Below are positions 1 through 6,607 of a stretch of DNA of 9,390 nucleotides, in pieces. The position numbers were made by a program, and so were the translations under genes. The DNA is from Planctomycetaceae bacterium (GTDB taxonomy: Bacteria; Planctomycetota; Planctomycetia; Pirellulales; PALSA-1355): contig SXHT01000163.1 of the NCBI GenBank assembly GCA_005773095.1, positions 1-9,390 on the forward strand. The letters run 5' to 3'. How positions within the stretch are numbered: position 1 is the first letter of the stretch; each line of letters starts with the position of its first letter. Under the pieces are notes generated by a model, which did not search any database, had not been told where the DNA came from, and saw nothing but the letters and a program-made list of their open reading frames with translations.

Positions 1-636
1 CCCGAGGGCGTGGAGTTGGACGATCTCGTCTCCGCCGGCGTGTTTGGGCTGATGGACGCCATCGACGCCTTTGACTTGAGCCGCGGCGTGAAGTTTGAAA
101 CCTACTGCGTACCCCGTATTCGCGGGGCCATGCTCGACGAGCTGCGGACGATGGACTGGGTTCCACGTCTGGTGCGATCGAAAGCCAGTAAGCTCAACGA
201 GGCGCTCAAAACGCTCGAAGCCCGGCTGGGCCGCGCTCCGAATGAATCGGAACTGGCCAGCCACATGGAGATGCCGCAGGCCGAGATGGAAAAGATGCTG
301 CTGGAGGCCAACGCGGTCAACCTGATCAGCCTCAATAAGAAATGGTACGAAACCGACAGCTACAAGGATGTCCGCGAAATCGACATCCTTGAAGATAAGA
401 AGGGGGAAGACCCCACCAAGCGCATCCAAAAGAACGATCTCATGCGGCTCGTGACCAAGGGCCTCAACCGCAATGAGCGTCTGATTATCATTCTGTACTA
501 CTACGAAGAGCTGACGATGAAGGAGATTGGCGCCACGCTCGATCTTTCGGAAAGCCGCGTCAGTCAGATGCACAGCTCGATTGTGCAACGCCTGCAAGGA
601 CAGTTGCAGCGCCGCCGACCGGAGTTCGGCACGTAG
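1..636 (+). CDS. fliA: FliA/WhiG-family RNA polymerase sigma factor, 5' truncated by window edge
   Basis: Alternative sigma factor of the sigma-28 (FliA/WhiG) type, which directs RNA polymerase to flagellar or other specialised promoters. The frame is open from base 1, and the codons before the GTG at 10 (Pro-Glu-Gly) continue the usual sigma region 2 sequence. The true start therefore lies upstream, and 211 residues are visible. Region 2 (about residues 5-55) includes VELDDLVSAGVFGLMDAI and FETYCVPRIRGAMLDELR. Region 3 (about 60-105) includes LGRAPNESELASHM. Region 4 (about 150-205) holds the helix-turn-helix TMKEIGATLDLSESRVSQMH. The visible length suits a roughly 240-residue FliA lacking a short N-terminus. 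No anti-sigma gene lies downstream; a mobile-element remnant follows after 63 bases. Family assignment is firm. The fliA rather than whiG label, and a flagellar role, are inferred because the upstream neighbours are not visible. Confidence 0.9.
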   Translation, partial: PEGVELDDLVSAGVFGLMDAIDAFDLSRGVKFETYCVPRIRGAMLDELRTMDWVPRLVRSKASKLNEALKTLEARLGRAPNESELASHMEMPQAEMEKMLLEANAVNLISLNKKWYETDSYKDVREIDILEDKKGEDPTKRIQKNDLMRLVTKGLNRNERLIIILYYYEELTMKEIGATLDLSESRVSQMHSSIVQRLQGQLQRRRPEFGT

Positions 637-699
637 CTTCAAGTCCTAAGCAGCCGGCCGGCCGTAGCCCGCGAGTTTGACATCTGCTGACTGCAAACG

Positions 700-835
700 G
701 TAACCGTTCACGGGCAAAGCGAGGGGGACAGGCGCCTTTTCCCGGGAGCCTCGTTGGGCAACCTCCCAACAGAACGATGCAGCTGGCGCGAATTCACCGG
801 GAAAATGAGCCGGTTTCCGGCCCGTGACCGGTTAC
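700..835. mobile_element. MITE-like palindromic element, copy 1 (136 bp)
   Basis: Non-coding element beginning GTAACCGTTCAC and ending GTGACCGGTTAC. The outer 12 bases pair with one mismatch. Both arms continue inward with a shared motif ending TTTTCCCGG (left, near 737-743), whose complement CCGGGAAAA (right) starts at 798. Between the arms, GTTGGG (753-758) and CCCAAC (765-770) form a perfect 6-bp hairpin. A second copy lies at 5665-5800 in the same orientation, the same length, with no gaps and about 84% identity (22 mismatches by hand count). The flanking octamers here, TGCAAACG and CGCTGACG, agree at only 5 of 8 positions, so any target duplication has decayed or never existed. The right end is 9 bases before the transporter start codon, so this copy fills that gene's immediate 5' region. 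It has no room for a transposase and must have been mobilised in trans. Confidence 0.85.
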
Positions 836-844
836 CGCTGACGA

Positions 845-2122
845 ATGACCGCGATGTCCGCGCAACTCAATCGCCGCAGCCTTTTTCTGTTCGCCCTCTA
901 CGACTGGGCAAATAGCGCGTATTCGACGCTTTCCATCACCGTCCTGGTGGCCTACATCAAACGACTTTTTCCCGACGAATCGGGGGTCCTGATTTGGGGC
1001 TGGGGGCTCGGCAGCACGATGTTCCTGTCGGCGCTGCTTTCGCCAATCGCCGGCGCCATCGCCGATCTGAACGCCAGCAAACGGCACTGGCTGGCCGGAA
1101 CGACTCTCGCCGGTTCCGCGGCCGCCATGCTCATGTTCCTTGCCACGCCCGAACGGCGGTGGCTGCTGGTGGTGCTGTTTCTCACCACAAGTTTGTCGTT
1201 CGAACTCGCGCAGGGATTCTACAACGCCTTCCTCCCCGAGATCGCCGACGACCAACAGATGGGCCAGGTCTCGGCCTGGAGCTACGGTGCCGGATACGTG
1301 GGTGGCGGACTGGCGTTATTGATTGCGCTGGGCATCTTTATGCTGGGAGACCGCCTTGGTTTGCCATCCGCGGGCGATTTCCGCATGCGACTTTGCCTGC
1401 TCGTGATGGGGCTTTGGTGGGGCGGTTTCAGCCTGCCGACACTCATCGGCCTGCGCGACAAGAAACTGCCCGAACCACGGCAGCCCATCATTGCCACCGC
1501 GAAAAAAGCAATTGCCGAAGTGCGCCGCACGCTGGTTCATGTGCGTCGTTATCGCATGTTGGCGACGTTTCTGCTTGGATTTCTGATTTTTAACGACGGC
1601 ATTCAGACCGTCATCTCGCAGTCATCCCAGTTCGGTGAAATCGTGCTCAAAATGCCGCCACAGGAAATGTTGCTGTTGGTGCTGATGATTCAGTTCGTGG
1701 CCCTCCCCGGAGCGCTTGCCATCGGATGGCTGGCGGACCGAATCGGCCAGAAGCCGGCCCTGATGGTTTGTCTGTCGGTGTGGATTGCCTTGCTCGGCGG
1801 CGCTTTCTTTATCACCAGTAAAACTCAATTTTGGGGCATGGCAGTCGTCGCATCGCTGGTCCTCGGCGGAACCCAATCGGTCAGCCGCACCATCATGGGG
1901 CTAATGACGCCCAAAAAACGCGCCGCTGAATTCTTCGGGTTCTTCAACCTCTCGGGCAAGGCCACCAGCATGTTCGGACCGTTGTTTTTCAGCAGCATCC
2001 TGGCCTTCACCGGTAGTGCCCACTTCGCTCTTCTCAGCCTTCTGATCTTCTTTGTGCTGGGGACGCTGATTATTCTGCCGCTCGACGTCAAGCGCGGGCA
2101 GCGCGAAGCGCTGAGCGCATAG
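845..2122 (+). CDS. UMF1/Atg22-like major facilitator superfamily transporter
   Basis: Inner-membrane transporter of 425 residues in the UMF1 family of the major facilitator superfamily, related to the yeast vacuolar effluxer Atg22. Family hallmarks are visible: DWANSAY at 20-26 in the first membrane segment, a Gly-rich GYVGGGLALL stretch at 150-159, NDGIQTVI at 250-257, and FFGFFNLSGKATSMFGPL at 363-380. About 11-12 hydrophobic segments are spread over the chain, with a basic cytoplasmic loop near 204-236, as expected for two six-helix halves. The substrate of bacterial members is largely unknown. Yeast Atg22 exports amino acids, which is only a weak hint. The start is uncertain: ATG 845 gives the full ORF, ATG 854 would remove three residues, and neither has a clear Shine-Dalgarno sequence. 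The gene is preceded at once by a MITE-like element and faces a convergent gene across a hairpin. Confidence 0.9.
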   Translation: MTAMSAQLNRRSLFLFALYDWANSAYSTLSITVLVAYIKRLFPDESGVLIWGWGLGSTMFLSALLSPIAGAIADLNASKRHWLAGTTLAGSAAAMLMFLATPERRWLLVVLFLTTSLSFELAQGFYNAFLPEIADDQQMGQVSAWSYGAGYVGGGLALLIALGIFMLGDRLGLPSAGDFRMRLCLLVMGLWWGGFSLPTLIGLRDKKLPEPRQPIIATAKKAIAEVRRTLVHVRRYRMLATFLLGFLIFNDGIQTVISQSSQFGEIVLKMPPQEMLLLVLMIQFVALPGALAIGWLADRIGQKPALMVCLSVWIALLGGAFFITSKTQFWGMAVVASLVLGGTQSVSRTIMGLMTPKKRAAEFFGFFNLSGKATSMFGPLFFSSILAFTGSAHFALLSLLIFFVLGTLIILPLDVKRGQREALSA

Positions 2123-2139
2123 CATCCAGCGGCGCCTGA

Positions 2140-2165
2140 AGCCCAGGGATGGCCATCCCCGGGCT
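2140..2165. terminator. Hairpin between convergent genes, possible bidirectional terminator
   Basis: A 26-base near-perfect palindrome: 13-base arms match at 12 positions around a GGCC centre, leaving a stem of about 11 bp once a loop is allowed. It starts 17 bases after the transporter stop and ends one base short of the stop codon of the convergent small gene, where a shared terminator would sit. Neither side has a real run of T (only TTT follows on the plus strand). Intrinsic termination is therefore uncertain, and the hairpin may instead act as a 3'-end stabiliser. Confidence 0.5.
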
Positions 2166-2166
2166 T

Positions 2167-2541
2167 TCATGCCTGGCGGGCGCGCTCGGTGATTTGCTGC
2201 CGCACTTCCGGCAGCGGATAGTCGATGATCGGCAGATCGAGCGATGCCAACTCCTTAAGCCGGCGATAGCCGCGCGTGACCAGCACTTCTCGATCGCGCA
2301 CGAAACCCGCATCGAGATGCCGCTTGTCAAACCCCCCTTCGACAAGAACCGCAGCAAAGTCATCGTCCACGATGAACTGGGCAAGCAGCGGGTTGCAAAG
2401 AATGTGCCGCTCGCGCTGCGTGTGCAGCACTTCGGGATCGATCACCCCAATCACATAGCGCAGATAAAGGTCGCTATCGGTAAGATTCTCCACATCCTTA
2501 CCGCAGACTTCGCAAAGGTAACCTTCTTCACATTTCGCCAT
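2167..2541 (-). CDS. Conserved hypothetical protein with N-terminal CxxC motif
   Basis: A 124-residue soluble protein with no signal peptide or membrane segment. ATG 2541 is preferred because it gives MAKCEEGYLCEVCGKD; a GTG three codons upstream is also in frame. The N-terminus carries Cys4, Cys10 and Cys13, with a CxxC at 10-13 followed by Gly-Lys. This looks like half of a zinc ribbon or a redox pair; another Cys lies further on in the motif HILCNP. The middle (SDLYLRYVIG, then AQFIVDDDF) and an acidic-basic C-terminus show no catalytic signature I recognise. I recall similar proteins as recurrent, uncharacterised genes in planctomycete genomes, but cannot confirm this here. It lies 92 bases downstream of the GTPase gene on the same strand, so it could be read from that operon or from its own promoter in the gap. 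Coding status is fairly secure; function is unknown. Confidence 0.75.
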   Translation of the reverse strand: MAKCEEGYLCEVCGKDVENLTDSDLYLRYVIGVIDPEVLHTQRERHILCNPLLAQFIVDDDFAAVLVEGGFDKRHLDAGFVRDREVLVTRGYRRLKELASLDLPIIDYPLPEVRQQITERARQA

Positions 2542-2633
2542 CGTGGTCACAACGCGTTCATGTTGCCATTATCGGCCAATGATGAAAGGCTAAACACCCA
2601 TTACGCATAATCGGCGCGAATCTCACCTCGAAT

Positions 2634-4109
2634 TCAGAACGCCGTTAGATCGTCGACTTTCGCCTGGCTTACCTCTTCAAGATGTTTGCGGATCAGTTCA
2701 CGTAGCGATTGTCGTTTTTCGGGAGTCAACTTGTGTTTCCGGATAACGGTAAAGAACTTTTCGCATACCTTCCGCTTTTCGTCATTCCAGCGCGCTGTTG
2801 AAATGGCAGCCTCGTTCATGACTGCTTTCACTTGGGCGCTGTTGATTGTCACTCTGTCTTGACGCGCGTGCGCGCGGTTGATGACGTGGACAAAAGTGCC
2901 AAACGCGCGGTCGAGGAGTATCCACGGAAAATTCGTCGCCGTGTACGGTCCCACCGAACTCTCACGCCCGGCGACGTTCATTTTGCCGAGGCCGAGCACT
3001 CTTAGGATGCCCGGCATGTTGACTTTCAATTCCGGTCTCTTCTTTCCGACAAGGTAGGTTCCAGCCGCGCCAATCACGCCTCCAATGAAGGTGCCGGCAA
3101 ACAGCGTGTGTCCGGCCGTCAGCAAGTCCGAAGACGCCCCGGCGGTGGCACCGCCAATGGCTCCCGCGGCGACAAGTTGCCTTTCATTGAGGCCAAATGC
3201 CTTCCAGGTATCTTCGCTAAACAGTCCCGTGTCAAAAAGAGACTCACCCGCTAAATCTAAATCCACGCGACTATGGCGAAAAATCTTGATGATCTTTTGA
3301 TGTGCGCTCGCTTCGCGAGCACTCACGGTTCTTATGAATCGCTGTTTCAATTCGTCCCTAAGTGCTTCTCGCCATGCCGGCGATTCGACGACGGCACTGT
3401 CTGCGATTGCGACTTCGCTGTGTTGAAGGGCGAATATCAGCAACTCACCAATGGTCTCCGCGCAATCGGCAAGCCGCGTCTCCTGATCTTTTGTGAATAG
3501 GGCAACCGCCTGTTTGAGCTTCGGTTTCCAGGTTTGCTCAATGCTGGCCAAGGTATCGAGCAACTCGAGCCGGTCGGCAAAGGTAGCGTGATGCGCGTTG
3601 AATTCTCGCACGGCGTTGAAGTGCGAACCGAGCTTGCGCTTCCATTCCTCGACATAGTTGTCGTGGCTTCTGCGGTTGATGATCGCCAGTCGCGGCTGGC
3701 CGGTGAGCCGCAAAATCTCCATCTCAGCAAGATGCAGCTTACTCAATGGCTCTGAGCCATCGACGACATAAAGAATTCCAGCGCCGTCAACGATGGGCTG
3801 CAACAGCCGACATTCCGCTTCGAAATCCGAGTTCCCTCGATGTTGGGCGATGAACTCGCGGAACACGCGAAGCGGTGTGCGAGTGTTACCAGCCAATTTC
3901 AATTCGTCGTATGCCTCCAAGGCGTTTTGGAAACCCGGTGTGTCACAAAAACGAAACAGATTCAGCAACCAAAATGTCTGACACTCAACCGTCTCACCCG
4001 GCATTGCACTAATGCGCACCTGATCCTGTTCAGCGAGCGTCGACACGACCGATGACTTACCGTGATTCACAGCTCCCACGATGGCAAAAGTCGGTGTATC
4101 GTCGCTCAT
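2634..4109 (-). CDS. DUF3482-like P-loop GTPase
   Basis: A 491-residue GTP-binding protein whose N-terminal TRAFAC-type G domain is followed by a long C-terminal region resembling DUF3482. G1/P-loop GAVNHGKS is at 12-19, and G3 DTPGF is at 56-60. The G4 position (IINRRS, 144-148) lacks the canonical NKxD, which fits what I recall of this family. A strand reading ILYVVDGSEP lies at about 112-121. Residues about 313-355 form a Gly/Ala-rich hydrophobic stretch following a SEDTWKAFGL motif, typical of DUF3482 proteins, which might contact membrane. The C-terminus is charged and helical. ATG 4109 is chosen over GTG 4121 because it forms an ATGA overlap with the upstream stop and has a GGAG six bases away. 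The partner is the upstream DUF2868-like membrane protein; the two families are often adjacent. Biological role is unknown. Several stretches are visibly poorer in G+C than the thrC region. Confidence 0.85.
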   Translation of the reverse strand: MSDDTPTFAIVGAVNHGKSSVVSTLAEQDQVRISAMPGETVECQTFWLLNLFRFCDTPGFQNALEAYDELKLAGNTRTPLRVFREFIAQHRGNSDFEAECRLLQPIVDGAGILYVVDGSEPLSKLHLAEMEILRLTGQPRLAIINRRSHDNYVEEWKRKLGSHFNAVREFNAHHATFADRLELLDTLASIEQTWKPKLKQAVALFTKDQETRLADCAETIGELLIFALQHSEVAIADSAVVESPAWREALRDELKQRFIRTVSAREASAHQKIIKIFRHSRVDLDLAGESLFDTGLFSEDTWKAFGLNERQLVAAGAIGGATAGASSDLLTAGHTLFAGTFIGGVIGAAGTYLVGKKRPELKVNMPGILRVLGLGKMNVAGRESSVGPYTATNFPWILLDRAFGTFVHVINRAHARQDRVTINSAQVKAVMNEAAISTARWNDEKRKVCEKFFTVIRKHKLTPEKRQSLRELIRKHLEEVSQAKVDDLTAF

Positions 4110-5596
4110 TCGCAACTCCACGTCTCCAGGCTTACGTGCAGTCTGTTGATCGCCAAGAAATTCTTCCAGTAGGTCAACTCCTCTTGATCGACCTGGGCAA
4201 AGCCCACAGCTTCCTTCCGTCCCACCAATAACAATAGCACTTCCGGTTTTACTCCCGCCGCATCCGCGACTTTCCGCAAAAAGATTGCAATCGCCTTAAT
4301 TGGCGGACGCTTAGCGGGTATCACGACAATGACACTCTCAAGGCTTCGGGCTTTGTTGAAGAGCGCCGAGAGTGCACCCGGATTGCCACTCGGATGATCG
4401 ACCTCGGCACTATATTTGGCTGCCAGGCGCCAGCCAAAGTTGCCAAGCACGTAACTGGCGAGCCGATCTTCGGAAATGTCGAGCTCGGCTGCGACTAATA
4501 CAAACGAATTGCCGCTTATTGAGCGATGCCGTGTCGAGGTCTCTTCCGGGGGTATCTCAAGTTTCGCCGTCCCGCTTTCCGCATGCACAAGGGGGCCGAC
4601 AAGACGACGATAAAGTGAGCGACATCCCTCGTGATCGAACTTCAGTCCGCGCATAGCGGCGCGCAATTTCAGGCATGCAAAAACGAGCAAGACTCCTCGC
4701 AGGAACAATCCGTAGCAAGCGATGGAGTAACAGAGAAACGGCCACCAGGATTTGTTTGAATGCCGTTTTTTGTACTCAAAATGGCTGTCGGTGACTTCGC
4801 GAAGCGTTGGGTGCGGATTCGGCGCGAACCATTTCCACGGTACCGCCATGCCTGCCGCGATTCGATAAGCTGTTTCATCGCTTTGCACAAACGTCGATTG
4901 CCAACCAAATTCGATGTCTTTGAACGTGACTTGTGCGAGCAGCACCACAATGATTCCGAGATTGAAGCAAACTCCCAATATCTGATTGATTACCACGAAC
5001 GGCCAGGTTGCGAGAGAGCCATAGATTTCACGCCGCCGCTCGACCTTCGCGAATAGCGCCCGAAGACGTTCGCGATCTTTGCCCTCTGGCTTTAGCAATA
5101 CCGAGCTCAACCACGTTGCGAGAAGGACGAGTAACGATCGCAACGGACGAAAGTCGTCAAGAAAACCAGTCGTTGCCCGCATCGCCCACAACACCAACGC
5201 AGCCAACAGCATTAGCATTTGCACACCGAGTGTGCATGCGAGAAACCACGGCACATTTACCGGCACCTCACCATGGTATAGGAGCAATGCAGCCGTCAAA
5301 CTGCCGCCCAGTCCAACCCCCAAAAGAATGCTGAACAAGATCAGTGCCTGGCCTGCCGATGCAACGTACTTCCCAGGCAGCGGTTCTATGCCGACGGCGC
5401 GATAAGCTTCAAGCCACGACCGAAAAACTACTTGCCTATCCGTGGTGCCTGCGTCTTGTAATGCGGGAAGGGTCTTCGTCTGGAAGAACTCACACGCCTG
5501 GCGGAACCTGCCCTCATCTGAAACGCCACTCCCCCTTTCGAGGATGTACTCGAAATCGACAAGGTCTGCGATTTCCCAGGGTTGTGCGAGATTCAC
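4106..5596 (-). CDS. DUF2868-like membrane protein, partner of the GTPase
   Basis: A 496-residue protein resembling DUF2868 membrane proteins. After an N-terminal soluble segment (1-80), hydrophobic helices lie at about 82-107, 115-139, 199-222 and 286-309, with a weaker one at 151-168. Family-like features are PVNVPWFL at 112-119, the PWKWFAPNPHPTLREVTDSHF block near 253-273 just outside the third helix, and WWPFLCYSIACYGLFLRG at 284-301. The C-terminal 190 residues (LVAAELDIS, VIVVIPAKRPP, EVLLLLVGR) are soluble with alternating strands and helices, like a Rossmann-type domain. The start is a GTG at 5596 without a convincing ribosome site. The stop shares the ATGA with the GTPase start, so the pair is translationally coupled. 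The gene starts 68 bases from the left end of MITE copy 2, so the element occupies its upstream region. Function is unknown; a membrane anchor or sensor for the GTPase is inferred. Confidence 0.83.
   Translation of the reverse strand: MNLAQPWEIADLVDFEYILERGSGVSDEGRFRQACEFFQTKTLPALQDAGTTDRQVVFRSWLEAYRAVGIEPLPGKYVASAGQALILFSILLGVGLGGSLTAALLLYHGEVPVNVPWFLACTLGVQMLMLLAALVLWAMRATTGFLDDFRPLRSLLVLLATWLSSVLLKPEGKDRERLRALFAKVERRREIYGSLATWPFVVINQILGVCFNLGIIVVLLAQVTFKDIEFGWQSTFVQSDETAYRIAAGMAVPWKWFAPNPHPTLREVTDSHFEYKKRHSNKSWWPFLCYSIACYGLFLRGVLLVFACLKLRAAMRGLKFDHEGCRSLYRRLVGPLVHAESGTAKLEIPPEETSTRHRSISGNSFVLVAAELDISEDRLASYVLGNFGWRLAAKYSAEVDHPSGNPGALSALFNKARSLESVIVVIPAKRPPIKAIAIFLRKVADAAGVKPEVLLLLVGRKEAVGFAQVDQEELTYWKNFLAINRLHVSLETWSCE
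4116..4119 (-). promoter_or_regulatory. Shine-Dalgarno GGAG deciding the GTPase start
   Basis: GGAG on the minus strand, six bases before the ATG at 4109-4107, lies inside the last codons of the DUF2868-like gene. It overlaps the alternative GTG start at 4121, which it therefore cannot serve. Together with the ATGA stop-start overlap it supports ATG 4109 and translational coupling of the two genes. Confidence 0.7.
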
Positions 5597-5656
5597 GTGT
5601 GATACCGTGGATTAAGCGAAAGACCTGCATCCATCTTCGCCGCCAGATTGTTCATT

Positions 5657-5664
5657 GCTTCTGG
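5657..5664. repeat. Target-site duplication, left copy (GCTTCTGG)
   Basis: GCTTCTGG at 5657-5664 is repeated exactly at 5801-5808, directly abutting the two ends of the 136-bp element. A perfect 8-bp direct repeat in this position is the signature of an insertion event. Confidence 0.85.
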
Positions 5665-5800
5665 GTAACCGTTCACTGGCCAAAAGAGGGGGACAGGCAC
5701 ATTTTCCCGGGAAACACGTTGGACAATCTCCTGACAGAACGATGCACCTCTCGTGAATTCGCCGGGAAAATGAGCCAGTCCCCGGCCCGTGAACGGTTAC
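5665..5800. mobile_element. MITE-like palindromic element, copy 2, with 8-bp target duplication
   Basis: Runs from GTAACCGTTCAC to GTGAACGGTTAC, and these outer 12 bases are exact inverted complements. The arms continue inward: GGCC, then GGGGAC, GGC and CATTTTCCCGG match with a few substitutions and an extra seven or so bases in the left arm. The whole element could fold into one long hairpin with a loop of about 50 bases. It is flanked by a perfect duplication of GCTTCTGG. GTAA ends plus an 8-bp duplication are the known pattern of IS66-family elements, so an IS66-type transposase acting in trans is the likeliest mover; this is inference. The insertion lies 9 bases beyond the dapB stop codon and upstream of the DUF2868-like gene. 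Its hairpin may end or stabilise dapB transcripts. No coding capacity is recognised. Confidence 0.88.
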
Positions 5801-5808
5801 GCTTCTGG
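5801..5808. repeat. Target-site duplication, right copy (GCTTCTGG)
   Basis: Exact second copy of the octamer at 5657-5664. It lies between the element's right end and the dapB stop codon (5810-5812), so the insertion missed the dapB coding sequence by a single base beyond this repeat. Confidence 0.85.
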
Positions 5809-5809
5809 T

Positions 5810-6607
5810 TCAAAACCCCAGCAGATCATTCATTCCGTACATCCCGGCAGGCTTGCCCGCGAGAAATTTTGCCGCGGCCAGCGCCCCATGCGCGTAACAA
5901 TCGCGATTGGTCGCCTTGACCGCAATTTCCAACGTTTCGCCGAGCAAACCAAATAGGATCGTATGTTCGCCCGGGTTGTCCCCCACGCGCACGGCATGGT
6001 AACCGATCTCACCATGCGGACGCTGGCCGGGCCGCCCTTGGCGGCCATGCCGATGCTCGGTCTGGCCCATTGCTTGGGCGACGATTTCGCCAAACTTAAG
6101 CGCCGTGCCGCTCGGCGCGTCTTCCTTGAAGCGATGATGCTGCTCGATGATTTCCACGTCGGCGCCGCTGGGATGGTCTTTGAGCGCGGTGCCCGCGACC
6201 TCGGCCAGCTTCATCGCCAGGTTGACGCTCAAGCTCATGCTGGGAGACCAGAGAACCGGAATGATCTTCGCCGCATCACGCAACGCGCGTTTCGCCGCCT
6301 CGTCGAGTCCCGTCGTCGCCATCACAAGCGGAATCATTTTTTCCAGACACGTGCGCGTGATCGACTCCGCGCCGGCCGGGACCGAAAAATCAATCACAAC
6401 ATCGGCCGCTGCCTTCAAGGTATCCGCGAGCGGCACACCGATTGGTCCAACGCCAGCGATAACGCCCGCGTCCTGGCCCATTTTGGGATTTTTGGGCGAG
6501 TCAATCGCCGCCACGATTTGCAGCGTTGGGTCTGCTGATCCCAAGGCCACAAGGCGCTGACCCATCCGTCCAGCAGCGCCGTTAATTGCCAGTCGTAGAT
6601 TAGCCAT
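5810..6607 (-). CDS. dapB: 4-hydroxy-tetrahydrodipicolinate reductase
   Basis: Cytoplasmic NAD(P)H-dependent reductase that converts hydroxy-tetrahydrodipicolinate to tetrahydrodipicolinate, on the route to diaminopimelate and lysine. The 265-residue length is normal. The N-terminal Rossmann domain has GAAGRMG at 10-16, DFSVP at 73-77 and TTG at 98-100. The substrate domain carries SPSMSLSVN at 121-129 and the signature EQHHRFKEDAPSGTA at 155-169. His157, His158 and Lys161 correspond to the catalytic and substrate-binding residues of the E. coli enzyme. GEHT at 213-216 is also typical. The ATG at 6607 overlaps the end of thrC by 8 bases, so translation is probably coupled to it. Immediately downstream is MITE copy 2, which may shape the end of the transcript. 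Many bacteria keep dapB with dapA; here it travels with thrC instead. Confidence 0.96.
   Translation of the reverse strand: MANLRLAINGAAGRMGQRLVALGSADPTLQIVAAIDSPKNPKMGQDAGVIAGVGPIGVPLADTLKAAADVVIDFSVPAGAESITRTCLEKMIPLVMATTGLDEAAKRALRDAAKIIPVLWSPSMSLSVNLAMKLAEVAGTALKDHPSGADVEIIEQHHRFKEDAPSGTALKFGEIVAQAMGQTEHRHGRQGRPGQRPHGEIGYHAVRVGDNPGEHTILFGLLGETLEIAVKATNRDCYAHGALAAAKFLAGKPAGMYGMNDLLGF

Noticed and set aside
653..662. GCCGGCCGGC palindrome after the sigma factor gene as a terminator
   Set aside because: There is no loop and no T run, and such strings are common in G+C-rich DNA.
677..682. TTGACA upstream of the transporter as an active promoter
   Set aside because: No -10-like hexamer lies 16-18 bases downstream; those positions are the invariant GTAACC end of the mobile element.
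686..842. GCTGAC on both sides of copy 1 as a target duplication
   Set aside because: The left occurrence ends 8 bases before the element, so it does not abut the end. A six-base match at that offset is easily chance.
794..1255. Minus-strand open frame of 153 codons over the transporter start
   Set aside because: It is antisense to a clear membrane transporter and runs through the non-coding element. Its composition is rich in Gly, Arg, Glu and Gln with no domain.
692..5808. The whole segment between the two element copies as one composite transposon
   Set aside because: The outer flanks differ (TGCAAACG left of copy 1, GCTTCTGG right of copy 2), and copy 2 has its own private duplication. 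The two copies therefore inserted independently.
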